A DNA stretch of 64,000 nucleotides from Atherinomorus stipes (Eukaryota; Chordata; Actinopteri; Atheriniformes; Atherinidae): contig JALJCO010013654.1 of assembly GCA_023101725.1 (NCBI GenBank), positions 1,842,501 through 1,906,500 of the forward strand, given 5' to 3'. Positions 1 through 12,100 of this stretch are shown in pieces. The notes under the pieces were generated by a model. It saw nothing but the letters and a program-made list of their open reading frames with translations, had not been told where the DNA came from and did no database searches. The position numbers and the translations under genes were made by a program. Each line of letters starts with the position of its first letter. The first letter of the stretch is position 1.

Positions 1-193
1 CAACTCTGGTCAGCCTTTTAATAAGCAGCCAAGCCCCTAGCCAAGACCCACCCTCCTATTGGGCCTCACTCTCTCTCCACATGTGAAACATCAGCATTTG
101 TCCAGTTGAGACCTTCCAAGACTTCAATTAGTTTTCACTGGGTACAAAGTCCAGTCAAAGTCAAGTCTACTGTCTAGTGGAGGCTATGGGGCT

Positions 194-3100
194 CTATTTT
201 CTGCGCCGCACTGCAGTCTTTATCTTGCGTCCAGCGATTGCTGGCTGTCCAGCTGGAGCGGCAGAGAAGGATTTAGCTGATCTGGAAAAACAAGATACCA
301 TAATCATTAAAAACACACAATCATCAGTAATTGCTATGAAATTACCTGAGGTTTGACCTCGCATCAGTTCTCTCCAATGAGCATTATTTTTCTTAATTAT
401 AGTCCTTTCTGTTGCTTTGCAGGATCATAATTAGAAGGAAGTGGTTTAGCATATGCATGTGCACTTTTATTTGCTAGTTTTCCCTTAAAACAAAGCTCAT
501 ATCAATCCATAGTTCTCAACTGTGTCACTGCCGAGTTGTGGGAAAAGAGAAAAACAAAAATCAAAACTTTCTAGCGCAACTCTTATTTTACATAATATAA
601 GGCTAGTCCCCTGCATTAAATGCTAAAAAACTAAAAGCAAGTCAACACTGGCGCATATTTGGAAGAAATGTAAAATGCAGAAATTACTGCTGGTATTCAT
701 GTATCTAAGTTAAAGCTCTTTTGAATTTCACTCATTTTATGGGTGGGAGGGGAAAAAAAGAAAATCGCTGAAGCATTTGGATATTTTTTTCTTCCATTTT
801 TCAAATTGATTTTTAAGTTCAAATATCAACAGGGCATATTTCATAATAGTCTAAACAATGACTGCTAAAAAAATCCCTGTATTGAGCCTCGCTCAGTAGA
901 GTTGCAATTTTCAAAGTGAAATTAGTGTTTCAAAGCTTGATACTACAAAATGACTTCCTAATGATTTTCTCCTAAAGTCTACACTGCCTCCATCTGTGCA
1001 ACAAACCACAAGAATGGCAGACTTGCACACAGCTTGCTTACAAGTGCAGCTGTTTGCTTCTTTCCATCACCGTTAGGTCTACAAGAAATACTGCATGCCT
1101 GTAAAATACAGAAATACATCATACCCAATGTTGAAAGTTGGGGGTTGGGTAAAGTTGAAACCACCACCGGTTGCTCCTGGCTGCGGTGCAATGGAGGGGT
1201 TTGCCGAGGAGGATGGAGGGGCTGCAGATCCAGCTCCAAAAGTAAATACACCTGATGCGGTGTTGCTTGCGCCTCCAAATGCACTAGCTCCACCAAACTG
1301 AAAGCCTCCACCTAGGGATGTAACGATAACCGGTATAATGGTTAACCATGAGAAAATTCCCAACGATTAGTAATACAGTTTCAAACTTTAATTATCGTTA
1401 AAACCGTGACTGATTGTAGCACTTTGAAAAACTCCCAGTGATGCTGTTCATTGGCTGAAAGAGCAGTAGTAGTCACAGTTTGCAATATTAAATTTATGAA
1501 AAACATGGCGAAAGGCAACAAAGGCACCCACATAGACAGTTCTCTTCAGATTTCCCCCTCTTTAAAAAGGACAAAGTAGACATTTAGACCCATTTTGGAT
1601 ATTTTTAAAGATGCTGGGGGGTATTTCTAAAATACCGCGATAAAAATGATAACCATGATCATTTTGGTCACAATAACCATGATATGAAATTTTCATATTG
1701 TTACATCTCTACCTCTACCTGACAAAATGTGTGACATTTTAACATCTGACTTCCACTTATTATGAACCTCAAACTTAACAGTTGAGACAGCATGAAGAAG
1801 TTTATGTAATGCACAATTACTTACTTGGAGCAGAATTAGCAGCTGCCCCAAACACAGGGGTGGAGTTGGCCTGTTGTCCAAAGACAGGGGCGGTGTTTTG
1901 TTTGGCCCCAAAGGCTGGGGTCTGGGAAGGTGTGGCTGTAAAAGGGGATCCAAAAGATGTTCCAAATGCAGGAGTCTGGTTAGCCCCAAAACCTCCAGTA
2001 GGGGCTGAGCTAAATACAAATGGAGAGGGAGCTGCAGATGAAGCTGTAAGAAAGAAACAGAAAAGGATTAAACATATTAACAAACCTAAAAATATATTCA
2101 TATTTAATGAAAAAAAAGTTCAAGTTCAAAGACAAATATCCACGTTTTATATGTCTAATCAAAAACTCAGGGAGGAAAAAAAGAACAAGAATGAACTGCC
2201 ACAGCAAATGCAGACCTGATGATGAAGCAGCAGAGGGTGCTGCAGTTCCGAATCCAAAGGTGGGAGCAGCGGTGGCGGCAGCAGCAGCGGGCGCAGCAGC
2301 ATTGGCAGGAGCACCAAAGATGAAGGGCTGAGTTTGGGCTGGGGCAGCATTCAGAGGGGCACTTGATGGGGCAGAAGCCTGGCTGTCCTGTGTCTGACCA
2401 AATACGAAGGTTGCAGCTGGAGCATCACTGGTGGTTGTAGAAGGCTGACCAAATATGAAAGTGCTGGGGGCTGCAGAAGGAGCTGGAGCTGGTGTCGAGC
2501 TGCTGTTGTCAGCAACACCAAACAGACTAGGAGTCGGAGTGGAGGATGATGGGGTTGTCGAGTTCGTGGTGTTGGTGGGATTATTAGCCATGAAAGAAAA
2601 TGCTGGTTTTGGAGCAGTAGAAGAATCTGTTCAGGAAGAAATCATTTTGCTTTTAGTGACTCAAACTAGCTGTTATGCCATACTGAACTACTTCTTGAAC
2701 AAACCACAACAAAATATCAGCCAAGGTATCGAAATCAAAAGAGATTTTTTCTTTAACTACCTGCAGCATTTTGTCCAAAGGTGAATGTGGGCTTTGGGGC
2801 TTCTGAAGTACTTGTTTCACTCTTTTCTCCTGGATTGCCAAAGGTGAAAGCTGGTGGAGGTTGTTCTGCAGGGGCACTGGGCTTACCGAAGGAAAAGCCT
2901 CCAGAAGCAGCTGGTGCAGGTGCAGTGTCTGCATCCTTACTAGCAGCACCGAAGACGAAGTTCGACGGAACAGGTGAAGCAGCTCTTTCCTTCTTTTCCT
3001 CTGGCTTCCCAAATGTAAATGTGGGAGGAGTTGGCTCTTTACCAGCCTGTAAAGACCCAAATGTAGAGCTCACTTTTGGTGTGTTGGTAGGCAAATTTGG

Positions 3101-6100
3101 TTCACCAAGCCTATCGAACACAGAGCCTCTTGTTGTAGTGATGGTGGTGGTGGGGGTGTTGGCATTTGTTGTTGTCGTGTTATTTGATGATTCTGCATCG
3201 TCACTCTTGTCTTGCGAGAGAGGAGGAGTGGAAGTAATGGAGGAGGAGGTGGTTGTGGTGGCTTCTGTTGTTTTCTCTTCAGGTTTTGACAAACCAAAGG
3301 TGAAGCCAACCTTAGGAGAGTTGCCTTCTGTGCTAGATGATCCAGTTCCGAATGTTGCTTCACCACTGACTCCAAACTTGAAACCTGAACCTGCAACAGG
3401 CTGGTCTGACTTTTTGTTATCGCTTGAGGCAGCTCCAAATTTAAAGCCCTCTGTGGAGCTGCCAAATTTGAACCCTGATGAGGCAGTAGTGTCTTTAGAG
3501 GAGGATTCTGAAGAGGAGTTTCCAAATGGGATCCCAAATTTGAATCCGCCTGATGCAGAAGCGGTTGACGACTCTGAAGACGAGGTTCCAAACTTAAATC
3601 CCCCAGATCCAGATGCACTGTCTGATGTTCCAAACTTAAAACCTCCAAAAGAAGAGGTAGAAGAGCCAAAACCAGATGATCCTGAGGTCCCAGCTGCCGA
3701 GGATCCAAAGGAAGAACCAAAGGCTGAAAAAAGACAAAGGGTGACAAAAATGTGTAAATTAAGTGAAATAAATTCAGGTGTAATTAAAATAGCATCTAGG
3801 TAGCATCAATCTAGAAATGCATGACAATATTCAAAAACTTTTACAATATTTCTCAAAAATTCTTAATGCAGGCCGTTTTTTGTTACCCTTGGGCTCTATG
3901 TTAACTCCAGGTTTGGCTGCCTGACAGGCAACACACTGCACATCAGCATCCTTATTCTGGACAAGACAGACATCACAGTCCCAGGATCCCTCTGGCTTCT
4001 TGAACTTGTCTCCCAATCCAAACACTGGGGCACTGCTGACTGATGTAGAAGCTTCTGCTGAAGTTCCTGTAGGATGGTGAGGAAAAAATTATGCTTACAA
4101 AAAAACTTGCTTAGATACCTGTGTGGCCAGAAGCCAAGACTCAGCAGTCTGCAGCTAATCAATAGCAACAATTCCTTTGCTATCATTACCTGGTTTAGCG
4201 CCTGTGCAGGCCACACACTTCGTATCCTCTGCTTTGTTCTGTACCAAACATGTTTCACATTCCCAAGCACCTTCAGGTTTTTTAAATTTATCTCCAAATC
4301 CACTGAAGCCTGTGGAAACAGGGGCTGCTGGTGCAGATACAGTCTTAACAGCTGAGAAGGCAGAGGGAAAAGTCAGAGAGGGTTTGAGCCCTGTCCCAGG
4401 TTTGGCCGTTTCACAGGCCACACACTTTACTGCATCAGGTTTGTTCCGAACAAGACAAGTATCACAGTCCCAAGTTCCTTCAGGTTTGGAAAATATTGTG
4501 CCAAAACTAGTTGTGGATGTAGCAGTGGAGGTGATGTCCGTGCTGCTGCTCTCCAACCCAGCAGAGTTGGTGGGCAACTGTTTACTGTCCAGTGATTTGG
4601 ATGAAGAGTTGGGCTTTGGTGCCGAACAACAAACACACTTTGTGTCTGATTGCTTGTTAGAAACCAAACATACATCACAGCTCCAGTCTGTTGAGGGTTT
4701 GAACAAACCAAATCCTGTTGACGAGGAGACAGTGGAAGTGGAGGAGGAGGAAGAGGAGGCTGAGACAGTGGAGGAGACAGTGGATGTTTGCTGGAGGGTA
4801 GTGCTGGGACCTGCAGAAGTCTGAGCAACAGGTGAGGAAAAGCCTGGAGGGATTAAAGAAAAAAAAAGTTAAAGGAATAATTATCCAGATTGATGATAAA
4901 AGCAAATTACAAAACAATTTTGATTCTTTAACCTGGTGATTTGAGAAGATCTAGCACACTGCCCTGCTTCAGAGTCTTGGCTGGTTTGAAAGGCCCTTCA
5001 AAGTCTTCTGTGCTCTTACTTGTTACTGGCTTTACTGTAAAACAAATAAGAAATTAGATTAAAAAATATTTCAAATATTTCAAGTTAATGTAAGCCACCA
5101 ATAATAAGTCTGCAAAGGGAAAACTGTCTTACCTGAAGCTGCTATAGGTGTGGTGAGCTTTCCATTTGACAAGGAAGGACCCAACTTTGCTACAGGGGCA
5201 CTAAAAGTAAATCCAGGCTACAAAGAAACAAAATCCAAGAAAATGTATATTGCTTCTGTAACTGCAGCCTAAGAAATCTGTCACAAAAGTAATTAATGAA
5301 ATAACATGTACTCACAGTAGGTGAATATGAAGGTGGGCTTGCAGCAGTGGCTTTGACAATAGGGGAGGAAAATGTAAAAGGTACACATGGTGGAGTTGAG
5401 GCCTTGGGGGGATCCTGAAGAAAAAAAAAAAAAAGTAAAAAAGAAAATATGTTGGTTGTCGACAGACTTTTAAGTATCATTTTAGTAGGATCAGGCAATT
5501 TATGACAAACCTTGTTTGTAACAGATTCTTTAGCAGGGGTAACAGATGTGATCTGAGGGGCGGAGCTACTGGAGGTGGTGGGAGGTGGCAGAGGTGAGGA
5601 GAAGCTGAAGGTAGGTAAAGAGGACGTGCTGATGGGAAGTGAAATTCTTGGGATGTCTGGTACCTCAACCACCTAAAGTCAGTAAACAAACACAGGTATT
5701 AAGTTTTTTAATGCTATGATTATGTATGATTACATATAAATAACCCATAATAAAAGATACATTTTACAAAGCTCTCACCTCATCTTCTTCAGGACGTTTG
5801 GAGGATGGCCTTGCACTGGTTCTGTCTCTCTTGATTTTGCCCCCCCCAGAGCTTGCACTGCAGGTTGCAGGGGTGCTGCACAGAAGATAGACTGGGCCAG
5901 AAGTCCTTGTGCTAGACAAAACACATTTACTCAGTTAACAGAAACAAAACCAACAGAGAGCAGTTTGCAAATAAGAAAACAGTTTAACACAAAGAAGATG
6001 TCAATTCTTCTATTGTTTTACTTTATTACTTTAAAGGGACTTGAGGCAGGAATTTGAAAAAAAACAAACATGAATGTCCATTTTTTTCATACTAATGGGC

Positions 6101-9100
6101 GATAAAGCGCTAAATACCAAAAATAACGTCTCCACCCATGTTTCTCTCTGTTGCCTTGAACAGGCTGTGTGCTGCAAAATGCGCTGCAATTCGGTGTCCA
6201 AATTTCCCGCGCTGCCCTGCGGACGTGACGTCAAATGACGCTACATCCGCAATTTTGATGCAGGAAAAGACGGTCACGTTAAATAAAAACACCGTAAGCG
6301 ATAGTTATGGATTATTCTGCCGTCAGAAAACGATCTAGATCAACTGAAACACCACTAAAAATTGTAACTACGAAGAAAAAGCTTAGTAAACAACATTATG
6401 GTTTTCCAGCTCTGCCATGCGGACGTGACGTCACATGATGCTACATCCGCTGTTTTGATAAAGGACGAAGCCGGTCGCGGTAAATTCAAACACTGTAAGC
6501 GATTGTTATGGATTATTCTGCCGTCAGCAAACGATCCAGATCAACTGAAAGACCACTACAAAGTATAACTTCGGAGAGAAAGGTGAGTAAACAGCATCAT
6601 AGCTTCAGTTTGTGCACGCTCCCATGACGGCTTGGCTCGTGGCTGTAGTTACCTGAAGCGCCAATCGCGGCAGTCGCGAGTTTCGTTTTTTAATCTTGCC
6701 TCAAGTCCCTTTAAATAATAGGCTACACTTGGAAATACTTTGTTTTAAAAAAAGGCATCCCAATGGAAAAGTAATGAAACTGAGTTAATCGTTTCTCAAA
6801 ATAACTCAATATTTTACACCACCAATTATCAATAACTTATAGAAATCATGTTTTACCTTTGAGATGGTCCTGGGGTTGCTTCAGGTAATTGAGGTGATTG
6901 TCTTATGGGCTATAGGAATGATATAAAAAACAAACAAAAACAAATTAAATGTATTTTTATGCACAATATTTTTGCATTAATATGCACTAATTATGCTGCT
7001 CGAAAATGCAATACAGCAGCGTGTTACTAACCATGTTCTCCCTTGGGGTCCTGTCCAGAGGTCGGCTCAATCCTCCAGGTGTTAAAGTTGGCCTGAAGGA
7101 CACAGCACGGTTTCCTGAAACAGACGCTGCTGCAGGAACCACGAGTTTTTGCACCGGTGGGAGGGTCGAGTCCATCTGAATTTTATTGAAGATGTTAAAA
7201 CATGGACACAGGGTAGACAAATAAATACCAGAAACAAAAACAAAGCCACAGAGCTTCATTCTCACTCTTCCTGAATCCAGTGTTGCACATCCCACTGTGC
7301 CACACACCTACACCTACCAGTAGTATGAATTACCTGTTGGTGTGCAGTAGCACATGTTAATGCTGTAATACAGCATTAATACAACACTTGCTGTAGATGT
7401 TCAATTTTCTTGGCCCTTTGATACATGATCAATTTTTTTTTTTTTTTTAAACAGCTGCCACTCAGGGCAAAAGCGCCTGCCAGGAGAATAATCTCTATTA
7501 GATAACATGCTTACAATTAAATCAACCAATAAAAAGGTTTTTTTATACAACGAGTTATTGACTCTTTTGTTTCCCTTGTTCATTTGGTTCAAACACCATG
7601 AAAAAAATCTTAGATAAACAAGGAAACCAGATCACATCCTCATATGAGCAAATTCCATAACTTTTCACATTTTACAAGCAGTTCCTTTTCTTTGATGTCA
7701 AATTTGGCGATTCCATCTGTGTTTTCCGCATCACAGAAATCCAAGGACCCATTTAAACCTTCCGTTGGATCTATGAAGTGAATGGCTAAAACAATTTTCA
7801 GCAGATTAAAAACATGCACCCTGCTCACAAAGACTTGGTGATATTTGGCTTTTTGTATGTCAGAATGTAATTAATATGTACAATAACCTTTACAAAGGAA
7901 CTTGAACTTTCTAAAATTTGGAACGCACACGTACAACTTCTTAATATTTAGTTATTATTTTTAACATGTGTTCTCTCCAGATCATTCAACACAAAACTTC
8001 AAGTGTCTGAACCAAGAATGGACCACTGAATTTTCTAGTTCAATGACAACTTGTTAAATGAATGAAATGAAAAATACTTTAAAACAAGGGCTAAACAATG
8101 TTTTGGTGGCTTAATATTCACTTTAAATACCTGTGTATTTGAAGTGAATATTTAACCACTGCAGCAGAAATGTTCTGCTCTGAAACTTTCGGCGTGACCA
8201 ATCCTCACACCTGCATGCAGAACTTGCAGCTGGATGGAGCTCTGCAAATATAGATCCTGTACAGCTCGCTAGCATGGTGCAGTACACTGCATGGTGTGGA
8301 TAAAGACTTTAGGAATCTTGTGCCTTTTTTTGAGGCCGTGAACCGTCCCGTGGTACATGCTCATATTCCGGGTACCGCTGCATCCTTTTAAGGGATTTCA
8401 TGATATAATAGCGTAACACAAACTCTTCACATTTTCTGTAAATCTCACCTAAAGGTTGAGACTTAATTATAGTTGGGCTACATTTTAGACCCTGTCAAGG
8501 TAAAACTGCCCTCTACATGCCTGTTTTAGACCTCTATGATCATTAAAATCATTGTTTTATCCTTTACAAAGCAGCTGTCACAGCTGGGAATGTCTTGACA
8601 GTTTTTACTGAGTCCACAGCTGGCAGAACTTCACAATGGACAAACACTTATGAGCCAAATACATTTTGCAGTGTATCAGAGTTTTGCTCACAAGTGTGCA
8701 AGTACCACAGACTTGGCAAACACAACTACACAGTGCTGAACAGCTGGGGAGAAGTCTACTCAAGAGTGCCTGAGGACTCTAACAGGCAGTGGGAGAGGAA
8801 ATGACAGGAAGACAAAAACAACAAATGTTGCTGGGTTTGTACAATCATACCCCTGTTCACCTCACTAAGCACAACACAGACTGACCAAGTTTAGTTTATA
8901 TTCACACAAGCTTTAAATCATACAGAGATGTTGCATTATAAAAAAAAAAGTTAGTTTAAAAGTGGGCATCAGAGTATAGATTCAAACTTTCATGGTGAGG
9001 ATGTAAAGTCACGAAAAGTGTGAAATTTCTGCTTACCCGTTTCTTCTTTGACTGGAGATGTGAAGCATCCAGATTCATGCCATCTGTTGACTGCAAGAGT

Positions 9101-12100
9101 TTCTGTGAGATTTCTTAACTCTACATCAACTTTATTTTAGTGTTGATTATCACATCATGTGCTGTATTGTACAAAGTAACAATGCAATCAGCTGCTTGCG
9201 ATGAATATAATATACTGAAGACTTACTGGTGGCAAGATGGATGAAGCTGCTGCTGGGATTCTCTTGGCATCCTGTAGATGAGGAAAAATGGAGACATGAA
9301 TATGTATTTGGAAAAAAAAAAAAAAAAAAAAGTACTGAGTAGTATCTCCGTACCACCACAAGACCATTCATTGTCACAGATCAAATAAGATAAAAAACTT
9401 TGAACTCAAGTCTGTTGTAGGTCTTTGCACTTACAGCTAGTGGGCTTGACATGCGCTCCAAAGACTGAAGGATGCGCCTGGCGGTGGCACTGGTCACACC
9501 ACAGGGCTGAGTACCAGCAGGCTTGGCCTTGATCTGTCGTCTCACTGGAGCCTGCATATAAAAATGAACTAAATTAGCCTCTATTCAAAGTAAAAACAGC
9601 CAACTTCAGTCCTACGCTGGATTTATACTCGTGCGGTGTCTGCATAGCTGCCACAGAGGCAGTGTGAGCTTTTACTCGAGTACAGGGTTACGGCGTCATG
9701 CTGCAGTTTCTTTTCCAGATCTGCAGGTGACAGCAGGGCTTTTAGTGACCAGGAAACTCCACAGGGTGAAGTTTTTTTTTTTTCACCCCGATGGTTCGCT
9801 TCGGCTCTGGGAAATATTTCCTCTTTCAGAGCAACAATAACGGCCAACATGCATTCATTCATTCATTCAGCAGCAAAACCCAAACATCTGGATGCACGTA
9901 ACCACACTGACCAATCATCAGGGAGTACTTCTGCTTCTCTGTGTTCGCGTAGCCAGGATGCACATCGGGTATGAAGAGGTGCCTCAGTGGACCTATGCAG
10001 AGCCTACAGCAGTTACGCAGATGCAGACGACGTGCGAGTATGAATCCAGCTTTAGCTTGACACCAGTGTTGGAATGAAATTCTTTCACTACTAGACATTC
10101 AGTAACTGCACAAGTACAGCGAATATAAAATAACTTGAGTAACTTGAAACCAAGTGAAATTTCTTTTTTGTTGTTAACGTTTTTAAGCATTACATGAACA
10201 TCAATAGGTCACCTGGTAGGGTGTTCCAGGACGACTGCGGGAGCTCCTAACCGCAGATGCCCCACCATATGTGGTCTTCCCAGGGTAGAAAGGTGAATCC
10301 CCAAGCTGGCTGGAGTTCAGCAACGTGCTGTTTAATGTTGACTAAAAGAAAGGATTATATGAAATTAAACTAGGTCCAACTTAATCTTTTTTAGGATATA
10401 AGGAACAAAACAGCATTCTAAAATGCCTACATTTTCTTTTTCTTTATTAAATCGTGAAATAAGCACATCAAAACAGCAAAAATTAACCAGGTTAAACTGC
10501 AAATAAGTCTAACAATCCTGTCATCCTTTATTTCTACATAGTTTGCGGTGATACAAACTTGAACTTGGTGTTTCTCAACTCCAGTCCTCAGAACTCAGGA
10601 AGGAAACCAGAACCAAACAGAACCAACTCATAAAGTGGTAAATATAGGGGAAAGGGGGGGGAAAAGGAAAGGGAACTACACAAGTTTATTAAGGAAACCT
10701 AAAAAAAACTGAAAGAAAAAAAAAAGTAAAGAGAAAAAGAAAAAAATTAAACTCAACCGTCAGGGAAAATCCAAAGTGCCAAGCTTTGCGGCACAGAACT
10801 TCTTTTAGTAGCCGTATCACTGCAACATGTTGACAGATTCAGCATCTGGGTGGACTGGCAAAAACTCACATTGGAGGAAGTTCCAAAGACAGACAGGTTG
10901 AAAGAAGGCTTTTTCAGACTTGATTGGGAAGGCTGAGGTCCAGAGTTTGTTCTGTCCATCTCTGGGGACCATAGCTGTGGGAGCGATGCAGTTTTGGAAG
11001 TGGGGACATCTGTAAATATGTTGAAACCATGTGAGATTCTTGAAGAAGCATAATTTCATTCAACAAGCTTTTAGACAAAGTCTTGGTAACCCAACATTAA
11101 AAAAAAGAAATTAAGCCTATGGGTTGGTTATAGCTCAACCTGGCCATTAACTGGACCACTGCTGCTGTCCCAGGATACATGCACCAGAGAAGAATAGTTA
11201 TTCCCAGAAACACATTTTTTACTTTATTTCAGTTGTAACAGATGTCAATGCAATGTAGACAACATAACATTTTGATTATTTGAAATGCCATTCTACCATA
11301 AAACCATGTATACATAAGTTGTTTAGCTGTTAGTCAAACACTCCGCTCTTACCCTTGTCAGATGCACGGGAGGAGAACCCACTTGTGGTGGAGATGTTAT
11401 CATCTTCATGCTGTGAAAGGTTGTCTTTGATTTCTTTAACTAAAGAAAAACCAGTGGAAAAAGGGCCGGGAGCTGATGAGGTGGAGGGCTGAGAGAAGAG
11501 GCTGCTGGAGACTCCCAAAGTGGGAGAGGAAGCATCCAGTGGGGTAAAGTGGAGGTGGGAGCGACTCAGAGGAGGCCGAGAAAGCACATAATCCTGAAAG
11601 TTCAGCGATGCACGGCTCGTTGAGGGCTCTGTGCAAAAGGGACAGAAGCAACAGTGTAAGCATCATTTTAACCTAGACCAGAGGAGAAGAAAGAAAGATC
11701 TCAGAAATTAAATGGCTTCTCACCTGTGTTACTAGTGCTTGGTTCAGGGGAGTCGCGTCCATCAAGGGGAGGAGGTCCCTCTTCGCTGCCATTCGGAGGT
11801 GGCGGTGGTGGTGGCTGGCAGTTCTGGTCTATTCCTTGTGCCAAATCTCCTCCTTCAGGATCATCTCCATTCTTAAAGTATTTCTGCAGCCAGGACGGAA
11901 CGATGCTCTTTACTGTGTCCGTCACTCGACTGATGAGGCCTGACTGCTGCAGATAAGAACAAGAGAAAGGGAAATAAAATTGTAGGAAGGGAAATACAAT
12001 GAATGACTGCCTGAGATCAAAAAACAGATAAGATAAAAGCCCACAATTCTAGGTGTTATTTGTAGCCTCAAAAATAAACAAAAAAACCCCAACAAACCAT

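Noticed and set aside
2781..3803. 340-residue plus-strand ORF, the longest in the window
   Set aside because: It is the antisense shadow of the FG-repeat exon of nup153 (3723-2761). Low-complexity Ser/Thr/Phe/Gly codons leave the opposite strand free of stops. The minus-strand frame has matching splice sites and known motifs.
4177..4824. 215-residue plus-strand ORF
   Set aside because: Antisense shadow of the zinc-finger exon of nup153 (4843-4190). The WxCxxC pattern is only on the minus strand.
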